Positions 37,433-46,613 of a stretch of DNA of 64,000 nucleotides are shown piece after piece (position 1 is the stretch's first letter; every line of letters begins with the position of its first letter). Made by a program: the position numbers and the translations under genes. The notes below the pieces were generated by a model that worked only from the letters and a program-made list of their open reading frames with translations, ran no database searches and was not told the origin of the DNA. Source of the DNA: Fredinandcohnia onubensis (GTDB taxonomy: Bacteria > Bacillota > Bacilli > Bacillales > Bacillaceae_L); assembly GCF_002734215.1 (NCBI RefSeq), contig NZ_NSEB01000012.1, positions 310,001-374,000 on the forward strand, written 5' to 3'.

Positions 37433-37897
37433 ATGTCCTATATCGTTGATTTTAAAAATGTATCTACAGTTGGTTTGGAGTCTTCACCTGTAGCAGAAGC
37501 ACTTGCAGGTTTACGAGCACATGAAGCCCGTTACTTTATGAACAAATATAAGCATCCATTTACCGTGATACCCGCTAGCGATAGCCAGGAGAACCTTGAC
37601 TATGTGAAACGAGTGTTGAAAGAAGAACGTGATATTGAATTTGCGGCCAAACCGTTAGAAACATCACGTTTTCAAGTGGAAAATATCAACTGGACCTATG
37701 TCTTCTATGAAGATGGTCTTGAGGTCAATGTTTTGTATACGATCGATGACCCTAAGAAGCGTGCCGTTGGCTTTAAGCTCTCTGAGGGAATGGAGGTTCC
37801 AAAGGAGTTAGAAGGAAAGTTTAAGTTTGCCAGACAAAAGTCAAAACTAGCTGGAACAATTCGAGGCTCGTTTTTTGTTATCAAAGGTGAATATTAA
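37433..37897 (+). CDS. Conserved hypothetical protein in operon with GyrI-like gene
   Basis: A soluble protein of about 154 residues that I do not recognise. It begins MSYIVDFKNVSTVGLESSPV and has no signal or membrane segment. The best start is ATG 37433, 8 bases after GGAG; ATG 37427 is too close to it. The start lies 15 bp after the GyrI-like stop, so the two are cotranscribed and may be partners. Confidence 0.7.
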   Translation: MSYIVDFKNVSTVGLESSPVAEALAGLRAHEARYFMNKYKHPFTVIPASDSQENLDYVKRVLKEERDIEFAAKPLETSRFQVENINWTYVFYEDGLEVNVLYTIDDPKKRAVGFKLSEGMEVPKELEGKFKFARQKSKLAGTIRGSFFVIKGEY

Positions 37898-37909
37898 AAT
37901 CAATAAATG

Positions 37910-37945
37910 CAGCACCTCTCTTTTGATTGGAGGGTGCTGTTACTT
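37910..37945 (+). terminator. Rho-independent terminator
   Basis: CAGCACC and GGTGCTG arms, extended by TC/GA pairs, lie 12 bp past the stop of the hypothetical gene; TTACTTTTTAC follows. Confidence 0.75.
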
Positions 37946-38136
37946 TTTACAGGAATTCCGGGGGATCTTCACATGATTTAAGAACTCCCTATTTTGTTAT
38001 CGTTCTTAACAAAGGGAATCATAAAAACTTTATGCTCCAGCAAAGTATTTTCAATTTGAGAAAGCAGATAATACTTGTCTAAATAATGTAAAATCTTCCC
38101 TTCTACTAAAAGGATAGGGTTGATTAATATAATGTT

Positions 38137-38547
38137 TTACTTTAAGTATTCAGCTTCCCATTTATCCTGTTTTTCTACTGGGCTATTCTCAGAAAGATTT
38201 TCATATCCATAATTAATCTTCATTTTTCCTGTGTTTTCTAAAATAAAGGTTAGATTCGTCCATTGTTTTTGTTCTTGCTCCTTGAATTCCTCCCATAATA
38301 TTGAAAAATACTTGTATAGTTCATCCTCCAATTATTCAAATTCATCTTCATCAATTGTAAATAAATCTAATATATCAAGGCTATAAATAGGTTTATCTCC
38401 AGTTTCAGGGAAATAATAGAAAAAAACTTTTTTATATCCTTCTCTGTATTCAGCGAATAATAATATTTTTTTCCATTCTTCAGGAACTATATTAGCCAAT
38501 ATATTCGCAATTTCTTGATACAGTTATTCCATCTTTTTAGTCTCGAT
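38137..38547 (-). pseudogene. yezG-like immunity gene (antitoxin YezG family), inactivated
   Basis: One continuous minus-strand frame encodes a YezG/DUF600-type immunity protein: YQEIANILANIVPEEWKKIL, then YREGYKKVFFYYFPETGDK and, in the second half, QWTNLTFILENTGKMKINYG. Three lesions are visible. The expected ATG is ATC (38547-38545). An early codon is TAA within what should be KKMEELYQ. A second in-frame TAA lies before LEDELYKYF. The intact 64-residue tail (38137-38331) is only the C-terminal half. It closes a polymorphic-toxin immunity array, so its decay suggests that its cognate toxin is gone. Confidence 0.85.
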
Positions 38548-38631
38548 CGATCTTTCCTCCTACATAATAAGTTATTCTACTTTGGTATTTGTCACCATTT
38601 ATTAATTTGGGGGATTGGACTATCAAACAAA

Positions 38632-38665
38632 AAAGCACTTGTTGCCTAGAGATAATCAAATGCTT
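38632..38665 (-). terminator. Terminator after the GAD-like immunity gene
   Basis: On the minus strand AAGCATTTGAT and a complementary CAAGTGCTT (with mismatches) are followed by TTTTTG. It lies about 57 bp past the stop at 38722. Confidence 0.5.
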
Positions 38666-38721
38666 ATTGTTATTAACTAACGTAATATTCACATCATATA
38701 CTAAATATATTTTTTATAAAT

Positions 38722-39333
38722 TTACTCGATTGGTCCCATAAATTCAGCAATAATAAGAATATGTTCTCTTAATTTAACTTTTTTTAGATTCTCTACTTTT
38801 TCTGCTCCACCTAAGCCTAATAGTGGGGTATAACCAAAACACTCTTCATAGGTAGGGTCACCGTATTTACTAATCGCCTCAGGATAAGGTTGCCACATTA
38901 ATTCATCGTCCATAAACTCATTATCTTGAATGTCATCAAAAAAGAATTCAAATCCGGATGAAACAACATTAACAAAACCTTTCCTATAATTTAATAAATT
39001 TACATACTTATTTTTTTCCCAAACTATAATATCACCCATTGCGGTTGTAAAAATAGGTATCGCCTGCTCATGCCTTACATAACTTCTCTCTATAATATCT
39101 AAATAATCGTCTGGATTAATAATTCTTAAAAAGTTATTCGCCAATCTACCAAGACCATATTTTTTCCATGTTTCTATTAATTCCTTGGGAAGTATATCCT
39201 TATATTTAAAAATCACATCTTTATTAACTGCTTTATGTCTTATAAAATCGCTAAGTATAGTTTCCAATTCAGATGCCCTCCTTTGCGTTTTCTCCTTAGA
39301 CATTGCATCATCATAATCCTCTATTTCTTCCAT
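38722..39333 (-). CDS. GAD-like/Tdi1-type immunity protein
   Basis: A 203-residue protein of the GAD-like plus DUF1851 group (type VI Tdi1-like immunity fold): ELIETWKKYGLGRLANNFLR, then the repeat-like PIFTTAMGDIIVWEKNKYVN and the late FGYTPLLGLGGAEKVENL, which is typical. Such orphan immunity genes follow polymorphic toxin genes in Bacillus. The start at 39333 has a poor ribosome-binding site; an ATG 10 codons in is possible. It has its own terminator and is separated from the SMI1 gene by 275 bp. Confidence 0.82.
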   Translation of the reverse strand: MEEIEDYDDAMSKEKTQRRASELETILSDFIRHKAVNKDVIFKYKDILPKELIETWKKYGLGRLANNFLRIINPDDYLDIIERSYVRHEQAIPIFTTAMGDIIVWEKNKYVNLLNYRKGFVNVVSSGFEFFFDDIQDNEFMDDELMWQPYPEAISKYGDPTYEECFGYTPLLGLGGAEKVENLKKVKLREHILIIAEFMGPIE

Positions 39334-39529
39334 AATTTCTTTTAGTCGGTCAACACTATTAATAATTGTTATCTAGGAGTTCGTCATTTTTTATTAAACC
39401 ATTTAATATTTTTTATATTCATCTGGGTTGTTGCAACTATATCTACCATCTTTCCTGATACATTTTGAATTAAAGTATGATCTAAATCATACTAGATAAA
39501 TTTGAGTTTCTCGTAAAAAAGTAAAAACA

Positions 39530-39558
39530 CCTGTTGCCTTAACGAGCAATCAGGTGCC
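39530..39558 (-). terminator. Terminator of the toxin-immunity operon
   Basis: CACCTGTTGC and GCAATCAGGTG pair around CTTAACGA with small mismatches; on the minus strand TTTTTAC follows. It lies 51 bp after the SMI1 gene. Confidence 0.7.
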
Positions 39559-39608
39559 TATATTATCTACTTTTAAGATAACAAGATCAGTTTCATCTAT
39601 TTTCTACC

Positions 39609-40058
39609 TTAAAAATCTTCTTCCCAAGCTTCTTTTGCATCTAATAGCCTTTGTGATAAAAATTCATAAAAGTTCTGTGCAGTGTTGTAGTCATCAAGCC
39701 CACCTTGTCTGTTCCACGCTATTACCGGACACTCATTTTTTTCCATTTTGCTTGTATTTAGACAATAAACATACTCTCCAGCATTTTCGATTACTACTAG
39801 ATCTTTTTCCAAACCTAAATCTCTATATCTGTTTGTGTTAATAACTACAGGAACTCTATTTGACTTGGCCACCCCTAAAATATCAACTCCAAATAAACCA
39901 CCTGAACCATACATAGTTAAAAACCACTTATAACTTTCTGGTAATTCAACCCCCAGCTCTTCTTGGACAAAGTTGATTTGACTATCGTCAACACCACCTG
40001 TAAAGTCATCTGATTCCATATGTTCATTAATAAAATTTATTAATTCTACTTTATCCAT
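39609..40058 (-). CDS. SMI1/KNR4 family immunity protein
   Basis: A 149-residue SMI1/KNR4 (SUKH) protein: SQINFVQEELGVELPESYKW, then FLTMYGSGGLFGVDILGVAK, the classic N-terminal pattern, and a C-terminal FYEFLSQRLLDAKEAWEEDF. SUKH proteins neutralise nuclease toxins by direct binding. The gene starts 15 bp after the toxin stop, with AAAAGGAGG, which marks it as the cognate immunity protein. Confidence 0.9.
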   Translation of the reverse strand: MDKVELINFINEHMESDDFTGGVDDSQINFVQEELGVELPESYKWFLTMYGSGGLFGVDILGVAKSNRVPVVINTNRYRDLGLEKDLVVIENAGEYVYCLNTSKMEKNECPVIAWNRQGGLDDYNTAQNFYEFLSQRLLDAKEAWEEDF

Positions 40059-40073
40059 TCAAAGTACCTCCTT

Positions 40074-41276
40074 TTACCATTCACTTTCATCTATTTGCTT
40101 TGCTCTCCATCTCCAATATTTACCCCTAAAGTTGTCGTATTGCTTTTTTAATACAGGGTCATTTCTAAAGCTACCACCATTCTCCACCAAACCATGCAAA
40201 ATTTTATTATATTCATCATGCAAGCTTGCTGGAATTTCCACCATTGATCCTGGTTCTCTTTGAATTAAGTGATGAAGCTCTATAACAGTCCCATCTTTCC
40301 AAATCGGTGCTCTGCCTTTTTTCATTAATTGATAATTTGTCAAACCAGAATCAGGATCAATTCTTTTATAATCGATATCTATCCTTTGGAATACTCGTCT
40401 ACTAATATCCCTTGCCTCTCCATTAACCTTAGTCGTTCCAGTATAGTCAACAGCCTTATAGTTTTCATATTCTTTACCAGTATCCTTAGTTACACCCTTA
40501 TCATCCACTTCATCCACTTGCGAACTTTTAATTCGCTGGATATAATCCTTGGCCTCTCCAAATGCATCCTTAACGGTTTTATTAACTACTCCTACCCCTG
40601 CAAATGCTTCTTGTCTGATTTGTGGAATCGGAATGTCTCCAATTCCTTTCTTCACTTTATCAAACCAAACCTTCGTTGCAGCGATTGGACCTTTTACCAC
40701 TTCATTATACACGGAGCGGAATGCTTGTTGAACCCTTTTCGGATCTAGGACGTTTCGTATTTTCATAAAAGCCTCGGGTGATTTTGCTAGGGAAGGGAGA
40801 CCCGCTTTTACACCTTTTACTGCTGCTTTCCCTCCAACACCAGCTGCTTTTGCAGGTGGGACAAATGTCAGTGCTAGAAATCCTACAGCCAGTACACGGT
40901 CTCCTGCTGAAAGCTTCTCACCGGTAATGGGATCGTACTCACTAAATACACGCTGGATGTCATACCAGCCCACAAGTTCAAGTAAAAATTCCCCTACTTT
41001 ACCAGACATCTTTTGTTCATCATTTTTCATATTTGCAGCGGTTAGCTTAATTAACTGTTGGGCATCATCAAGTTTGCTTTTGTATTTCTTAATTGAATAT
41101 TTTAAATCAGCTTCTAAATTATGTATGGAGCCTGGAACCACTCCTGGGAAATTAGCAAGCAGGGAAGAAAAATGCCAATTAATCGCATCTAAAGCATCGT
41201 CACATTCCCGCTCTGCTTTTCCAATTTGACTAGCAAAATCCTCTAACTCCTCGGCCTTAACTTTAATATCACTCAT
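40074..41276 (-). CDS. Polymorphic toxin: WXG-like N-terminus, PT-TG domain, LHH/HNH nuclease
   Basis: A 400-residue secreted toxin. Residues 1-95 form a helical hairpin like type VII (ESX) substrates. The pre-toxin TG segment follows (YDPITGEKLSAGDRVLAVGF, then FVPPAKAAGVGGKAAVKG). The C-terminal about 100 residues are an LHH-type HNH nuclease with VIELHHLIQREPGSMVEIP and ending KYWRWRAKQ. It probably acts on DNA of competitors after YukE-type secretion. Its ATG overlaps the small WXG-like gene by 4 bp and the SMI1 immunity gene follows directly. Confidence 0.88.
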   Translation of the reverse strand: MSDIKVKAEELEDFASQIGKAERECDDALDAINWHFSSLLANFPGVVPGSIHNLEADLKYSIKKYKSKLDDAQQLIKLTAANMKNDEQKMSGKVGEFLLELVGWYDIQRVFSEYDPITGEKLSAGDRVLAVGFLALTFVPPAKAAGVGGKAAVKGVKAGLPSLAKSPEAFMKIRNVLDPKRVQQAFRSVYNEVVKGPIAATKVWFDKVKKGIGDIPIPQIRQEAFAGVGVVNKTVKDAFGEAKDYIQRIKSSQVDEVDDKGVTKDTGKEYENYKAVDYTGTTKVNGEARDISRRVFQRIDIDYKRIDPDSGLTNYQLMKKGRAPIWKDGTVIELHHLIQREPGSMVEIPASLHDEYNKILHGLVENGGSFRNDPVLKKQYDNFRGKYWRWRAKQIDESEW

Positions 41277-41584
41277 CGCAGGGCCTCCGCTTTAGCTAGT
41301 AATCTTCGAATTTCTTTGTTGATTTCTTTGATCAACAGCTCGCCCTGATGATTGATTTTGTTCCCCGTACTATTGATCTCCGCTGCAATTTCCTCATACG
41401 CATCTCTTGTCTGTCCCTTCCATTGATACGCATAACACCCGTGTGCAGACCGATAAATCTGTTTACTATTGCCCATTCTGCTTAATGCATGATGAATATT
41501 CGAACGATAGCCTTCTAATATATCAACCATCATTAAATATTTCCGGCGTTGCACTTTCCTCTCGATTTCGTCTATAAGCTCCAT
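41273..41584 (-). CDS. Small WXG-like type VII partner (YwqH/DUF5082-like)
   Basis: A 103-residue all-helical protein with YQWKGQTRDAYEEI in the middle, which gives the W-x-G turn between two helices. It matches the YwqH/YwqI-type small proteins encoded just before LXG-like toxins and thought to form the secretion-competent complex with the toxin N-terminus. AGGAGAGG precedes the ATG, and its stop overlaps the toxin start (ATGA). Confidence 0.75.
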   Translation of the reverse strand: MELIDEIERKVQRRKYLMMVDILEGYRSNIHHALSRMGNSKQIYRSAHGCYAYQWKGQTRDAYEEIAAEINSTGNKINHQGELLIKEINKEIRRLLAKAEALR

Positions 41585-42112
41585 ATGCCTCTCCTCTTAG
41601 ATAAATGTATATATTGTAAATTTTACCAGTAAGGAGTTTATTCTTTATGATTCAAAAGATACAAAAATAAATCCAAAACAGAGGTCGAAAGGGCTATTTT
41701 CCTGTATCTGCTATCCTAAAAAAATCAAAAGATGCTGGTCTTCACCGTTGTCATTTTCTTGTTTGAAGAACAAAATTTACATAAGTAAAAGACATAAAAA
41801 AATTGTCTAAAGCAATAGATTAGTACAATATTTCTATAATCATATTAGATACCAAAACGACTAAACGGCCTTAACCCTATAAATAGAGCTAAAGCCGCAA
41901 AGATCATTTTTATTATTTCCACTGTCTATTAGGCAGTAGCAGTTCAATTTGTGAAACTGCACTTTGTACACACAGATAAGTTACAGGAACAGACATCTTG
42001 ATCTTGACTAGAAGAAGAAAAGGCCGAGTAAATGACCCCATGTGTTTTTATTACAATACCAACCAAATAATCAAAGTTCTATTTATCCTTACTATCTGAC
42101 AGAAAGTATTAT
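41585..42112. other. Gene-free stretch between toxin cassette and defence island
   Basis: About 530 bp without an open frame that has a start and ribosome-binding site on either strand. It marks the boundary between the toxin-immunity cassette and the restriction genes and probably holds the toxin promoter. I see no repeat or site I can support. Confidence 0.5.
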
Positions 42113-43438
42113 TTATATATTTCTTTTCTTACTTTCAACTATTAACCATTTGACAAAATTATAATCCTCTATACCTACATAACACTTCATTGCAAAATAT
42201 GTGTTAATTTTATATGCGATAATATCGTCAAAATCACTATTATTTTCAACATTTACTTTCCCAACATATTTGATAATTTCTTTTTCGCATGAAGGAAAAA
42301 GAAATACATTTTCTACGCCAACAATTTTTTTTAACTTCATTTCTAATTTCTTGTTAGGAAACCAAAAATGTTCCGATTTAATGTTATTAAAAATAGTATA
42401 AGCATAGAAGAGTTGTTTCACCACATCTGGCCATCCTGGTAGATTAGTATCTATATTGTAATATTTTGCGTCAAGTATATACAATTTTTGTCCAAATAAG
42501 AATATTATGTCTGGCCTCTGATTTTGAACCATAGCATTACTTTCAATTTCCCAGTTGAGCTTTGGGATTATTTTTTTCAGTGCTTTGTACTGATTTCTGA
42601 ATAATTCACTACAAATTAACTCCCATACATTTTGAAAATATGGTGTAACTAAAATGTCAATATCATCTTCTTTGCTTTTCTCTTCTATACCAGATAAAAA
42701 ATCTATCATTAATTTTATTACATTTATTTCTCTTTCAATAAACGTGCCGTTTAGTTCATTTTTTAAGAATTGTATTGCATATGAGATGTCAATAGTTAGC
42801 TCAGGTGTTCCAATATTGTCAATATTTAACTCAGGGGATATTCCAATTAACCAGCCATACTTTTCTATACTCATACTTACACAATATCTATGTAAAATAG
42901 AGAGTTTATTTTGTTGATTTATAGTAATTCTTTTTGAAATTATATCAGCATAAATGACAGATCTTCTAGTAAAAATAGGTTGCCTTTTATTTATTGTTGC
43001 TCCCCAATCAATATTTCCTGTAAACTGTAGAGTATTTACTCTATTTTCCTTTACTAAGAAACCATTTTGAGTAAAATCTTTAATAAGGTTATAAGCCGTT
43101 AATAGACTCTCATTTTGTTGTCCCTCGTCCCCACCCATAAGATCCATCTTTTCATCATTGAAATTTGCATCACTTCGATATTTCAATAAGGTCTCGAATA
43201 ACACCTGAGCATGTTTCCTTAAATTATCTTCATGAGATGGGAGTGGATATGTTTTAGGGAAAATAATAATAAAATTGTTCCTGTAAATCACAATACCAGT
43301 TGCTATAAATTTAATTTTATTTTGCCTAACGTTACAGACCCCTCTATCTACTAAATGATTTACAATGCCTATTGGAAGCTCATCAATTTCGTATTCATTA
43401 TGTTCAAGGAAATTATAGCTCAGACTCGTTCTGCTCAT
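42113..43438 (-). CDS. LlaJI/McrC-like restriction endonuclease subunit
   Basis: A 441-residue nuclease subunit. The PD-(D/E)xK site is visible as QRPDIIFLFGQKLYILDAKY near residue 315-332, with Asp-Ala-Lys at the end. The N-terminal half matches the LlaJI R2/McrC type (IDWGATINKRQPIF). It works with the McrB-like ATPase encoded upstream; the start overlaps its gene by 26 bp, with GGTGGGATAG before the ATG. Confidence 0.85.
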   Translation of the reverse strand: MSRTSLSYNFLEHNEYEIDELPIGIVNHLVDRGVCNVRQNKIKFIATGIVIYRNNFIIIFPKTYPLPSHEDNLRKHAQVLFETLLKYRSDANFNDEKMDLMGGDEGQQNESLLTAYNLIKDFTQNGFLVKENRVNTLQFTGNIDWGATINKRQPIFTRRSVIYADIISKRITINQQNKLSILHRYCVSMSIEKYGWLIGISPELNIDNIGTPELTIDISYAIQFLKNELNGTFIEREINVIKLMIDFLSGIEEKSKEDDIDILVTPYFQNVWELICSELFRNQYKALKKIIPKLNWEIESNAMVQNQRPDIIFLFGQKLYILDAKYYNIDTNLPGWPDVVKQLFYAYTIFNNIKSEHFWFPNKKLEMKLKKIVGVENVFLFPSCEKEIIKYVGKVNVENNSDFDDIIAYKINTYFAMKCYVGIEDYNFVKWLIVESKKRNI

Positions 43439-45083
43439 CTATCCCACCATATACTTGTTTATTTTCAGCAACCCTAGATTCGGTACTATTTAGTTCCAAT
43501 TCCGTTTTAATTGAGAGCTCTTCTTCTTTTAACTCGTATATACCATTCTTAATATTCATTACATCTGAGCCTCTTGTAAAATTTGTTATTAGTTCCGAGT
43601 ATGTTCTAATTCCACGATCAAAAAAATCTTGTCTTTTATACCTAACAACATCATCCCATAAATAAATTAGTAACTTTGAAGCAAAGCTGTTATTATCACT
43701 TATCTCGTCAGGACTAATAAAATAAGGTCCTATTAACCGGTCTTCATTTATTCCCATGTCCTTAAGCTTATCGTTGATAGCATTAAGAATATATCTCCAT
43801 TCAAACTCTTCTCCTGCATAACTGATTAGACTGTTCTCATGTACAAATCCCTTTTCTTTAATTGGCATATATTTAAACTTCCAACGACGCTTAAATGCAG
43901 AATCAAGTACGTAAACACCTTGATCGGCACTATTCATCGTTGCAACGATATTCATGTTACGGGGGATATACAAACCTTCCATAAAATGATGTTTTATATC
44001 CTCAAGCGACATTAAATAGTGTTTTAATTCCTCTTTGGGATTTATTTTGTACTGACTACTACCGTCTACTCCTCTATCTAACAATTGGAAAACATCCCCA
44101 AATACCGTTGGTGCATTTGCCCTGTTTATTTCTTCGATAAGCAAGGTATATTTCATTGTTGGATTTCGAACAGCCTTAATTAAAACATCAATAAAAGGAC
44201 CAGGAGAAAATTGGTAATCAATAATTGGTTCACCTTTTTGAAATTTATCACCGCTTAATCTATATAGAGTAGAATCTGTGCTCTTATATAGAGGTGTAGG
44301 CTTATAGCTCCCAACGAAATCAAAATAAGAGTACTCTGAGTGAAAGACTACTCTAACGGTATTCGAAAAGTTTTTCTCAAGATATCTACTCTTTCCTGTG
44401 CCCGGTGCTCCGTAAACTATCAAATTCTCAGCTGGGACATCCGTGAGTGTAATAAATTCCTGTACTTCTTCTCGCATATTAAGCGCTTTTTCCTTTAATT
44501 GTTTATCAGAAGCTAAATAATAAACAATTTCTGCGACATAGGATTGACTTACGTTTACAAGTCCTAACAAGTTTAATGTTGGTGAAACATAGTAGTCATG
44601 TCTATCTATCGTTTTATTTCCAAACCACCAAGTATAATCAGTTACAAGTTTACAAAGATACGAACCACTTTTTTCATCCTCACCAAAATATACTTCGATT
44701 GCTTCTTTTATTTCAGGAGCAACCTTCTCAATATGCTCATCTTTTAAGTTTTTAATTTTCTCTAAGAATTGCTTTCTGCTCATGCCATTAATCCCAGAAT
44801 CAGCAAGCGCCTCCAATATCTGTTTATATTTAATTAATTCAGAAACAAACTCTACTACAAATGTAGCAATATAGAACCATTGGTTTGGGCAGAATATTTT
44901 ATTATTCGAACTTGGAGTTATTTCAGCAGAGTAATCAAAGAATTGAATTGAAGCATTTTTAGCCTCTAGCACCTGTGAAAATCTATCTTTAAAATCTCGA
45001 GTCAATTTAAAGTCTTCGTTTTTAAATGTATTTCTGAAATGTTCTCTAGAGGTAATAGCTAACTTGTTTAAATCTTTTAACAC
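43413..45083 (-). CDS. McrB-like AAA+ GTPase/ATPase restriction subunit (LlaJI R1-like)
   Basis: A protein of about 556 residues. The AAA+ core has Walker A VYGAPGTGKSRYLEK, Walker B TLLIEEINRANAPTVFGDVF and sensor ATMNSADQGVYVLDSAFKRR, the McrB-type MNxxD loop. The N-terminal about 230 residues resemble a DNA-recognition region. The ATG at 45098 has no ribosome-binding site, whereas GTG at 45083 lies 8 bases after GGAGG, so the shorter start is preferred. It powers DNA translocation for the nuclease encoded next. Confidence 0.87.
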   Translation of the reverse strand: MLKDLNKLAITSREHFRNTFKNEDFKLTRDFKDRFSQVLEAKNASIQFFDYSAEITPSSNNKIFCPNQWFYIATFVVEFVSELIKYKQILEALADSGINGMSRKQFLEKIKNLKDEHIEKVAPEIKEAIEVYFGEDEKSGSYLCKLVTDYTWWFGNKTIDRHDYYVSPTLNLLGLVNVSQSYVAEIVYYLASDKQLKEKALNMREEVQEFITLTDVPAENLIVYGAPGTGKSRYLEKNFSNTVRVVFHSEYSYFDFVGSYKPTPLYKSTDSTLYRLSGDKFQKGEPIIDYQFSPGPFIDVLIKAVRNPTMKYTLLIEEINRANAPTVFGDVFQLLDRGVDGSSQYKINPKEELKHYLMSLEDIKHHFMEGLYIPRNMNIVATMNSADQGVYVLDSAFKRRWKFKYMPIKEKGFVHENSLISYAGEEFEWRYILNAINDKLKDMGINEDRLIGPYFISPDEISDNNSFASKLLIYLWDDVVRYKRQDFFDRGIRTYSELITNFTRGSDVMNIKNGIYELKEEELSIKTELELNSTESRVAENKQVYGGIDEQNESEL

Positions 45084-45223
45084 AAATGTATCCTCCATAT
45101 AAATATCTTTTTAACTATATTCCCATTATAACCCACTCCGTTACATATTTTGCAAATCATTAGCTGAAACGAATCATCATATATTGCTTCTATTCTGTTC
45201 CAACAAACCATTTATCCATTAAT

Positions 45224-45281
45224 TTATTTCATCCCCTTAATTTAATGAAAACAAAAGGGGATAGAAATAATTTATTTCTAT
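45224..45281 (-). terminator. Overlapping hairpins between methyltransferase and restriction genes
   Basis: TTATTTCATCCCCTT (45224-45238) pairs with AAGGGGATAGAAATAA (45255-45270), forming a long terminator-like stem. The same right arm also forms a second perfect palindrome, ATAGAAATA-ATT-TATTTCTAT (45261-45281). The two stems exclude each other. Confidence 0.6.
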
Positions 45282-45309
45282 CCACCTACACAAAGTTTTG
45301 GAAACACTA

Positions 45310-46515
45310 TTATTGTTTTACCAAGATCTTATCTTCAACTTTCAGAAGAGATGATCTATAATCTGTTAAAAAATTTACTGTATCCATTGCTTCAACCATA
45401 TTTTTTGCTATGGCTTCAACCACAGGAACTGCTACTGAATTACCAAATTGTTTATATGCCTGAGTATCCGAAACTGGCATAACAAATTCTTTTGGGAATC
45501 CTTGTAATCTTTTACATTCAGTTGGTGTGAGTTTTCTTGGATTTTTCTCTTTTCCTTGATCTATAAGAATCTCACTACCATCCTTATAATATCTAGCACT
45601 AAGTGTATTGGTATAAGGACTGTCCTCATTAAAAAGTGAAAATCCAAATCCATTCCCTTTTTCTTTGTGCATTTTCTTTCTTCTTAAATGGCCTTCATAC
45701 AATTTGTCGGAAATTGTATATTTCTCATCTACATTTTCAGAAAGTATATCACCTAATCGTGTAGGACTACAAGGTGGGACTGGAAATTTAAAAGGTACGA
45801 GCTCTCCACCGGTTCTTTTATTAAAGCCAACCATATATATTCTCTCTCGATTTTGTGGAACACCAAAATCGGCAGCACGTAAAACCCTCGCTTCAAAAGT
45901 GTAGTCTAAATTCTCCAAAGTTTCCTTAATCTTTGCAAAAGTTCTACCTTTATCATGACTTCTTAAATTCTTTACATTTTCAAGTAAAAACGCATCTGGT
46001 CTTTTTTCAGCAATTATTCTAGCTACATCAAAAAATAAAGTTCCCCTTGTATCTTCAAATCCTTGTTTCAAACCAGCCTGAGAAAAAGCTTGACATGGAA
46101 ATCCTGCTAAAAGGATATTATGATCAGGTATTTCTTTTTCATCAATCTTTGTAATATCACCTTCTGGTTCCTCACCAAAATTAACACGGTAAGTTTTCGC
46201 TGCAAACTTATCCCACTCAGCAGTAAAACGATTATAGCCACCTAATTTTTGAAAGGCTAAGCGAATTCCACCTATTCCTGCAAATAGATCTATCATAAAA
46301 AATTTAGAATCTTCTATTGTTGGATTTAAAAAACTTGGTTTTTCCGGAAAATCACTTATTGCTTTTAATTCAATGCTAGATGGTTTAGTTTCACCGTTCT
46401 CCCATCTCCTTAGTTTTCGATCCCCATACTTCCCTAATATGCCGAGAGCATCGGCAAACTCTTTTTGAGTAAGTCCTAGTCTTTCTCTTTTCTTTTTAAT
46501 TTCTATAAATTCCAT
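45310..46515 (-). CDS. DNA cytosine-5 methyltransferase with N-terminal helix-turn-helix
   Basis: A protein of about 401 residues. Residues 1-60 form an XRE-type helix-turn-helix (RERLGLTQKEFADALGILGK). The methyltransferase motifs follow in order: I FAGIGGIRLAF, IV GFPCQAFSQAG with catalytic Cys, VI LLENVKNL, VIII FGVPQNRERIYMVG, X YKQFGNSVAVPVVEAIA. The start is ATG 46515, about 11 bases after GGAGG; the longer GTG frame starts inside an upstream palindrome. The HTH suggests autoregulation, as in other C5 methyltransferases with such a domain. It may serve the LlaJI-like nuclease, the DISARM-like genes, or both. Confidence 0.92.
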   Translation of the reverse strand: MEFIEIKKKRERLGLTQKEFADALGILGKYGDRKLRRWENGETKPSSIELKAISDFPEKPSFLNPTIEDSKFFMIDLFAGIGGIRLAFQKLGGYNRFTAEWDKFAAKTYRVNFGEEPEGDITKIDEKEIPDHNILLAGFPCQAFSQAGLKQGFEDTRGTLFFDVARIIAEKRPDAFLLENVKNLRSHDKGRTFAKIKETLENLDYTFEARVLRAADFGVPQNRERIYMVGFNKRTGGELVPFKFPVPPCSPTRLGDILSENVDEKYTISDKLYEGHLRRKKMHKEKGNGFGFSLFNEDSPYTNTLSARYYKDGSEILIDQGKEKNPRKLTPTECKRLQGFPKEFVMPVSDTQAYKQFGNSVAVPVVEAIAKNMVEAMDTVNFLTDYRSSLLKVEDKILVKQ

Positions 46516-46520
46516 AATTC

Positions 46521-46550
46521 GCGTCTCCTCCAGGACATTTTGTCCTATTA
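46521..46550 (-). promoter_or_regulatory. Palindrome and GACGC site in the methyltransferase leader
   Basis: AGGACATTTTGTCCT (46531-46545) has perfect 6-bp arms and directly precedes the ribosome-binding site GGAGG. Between that site and the ATG lies GACGC (plus strand GCGTC, 46521-46525), the recognition sequence reported for LlaJI. Both could allow feedback by the methyltransferase. Confidence 0.6.
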
Positions 46551-46613
46551 ATAACACAAATTATACAGAACATTCATTCGCCTGTCTACTCTTTTGCTAG
46601 GTTAACTTAATAT

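Noticed and set aside
39401-39470. Short minus-strand peptide (CIRKDGRYSCNNPDEYKKY) between two immunity genes
   Set aside because: Only about 21 codons between stops; perhaps a scrap of another immunity gene, but too short to call.
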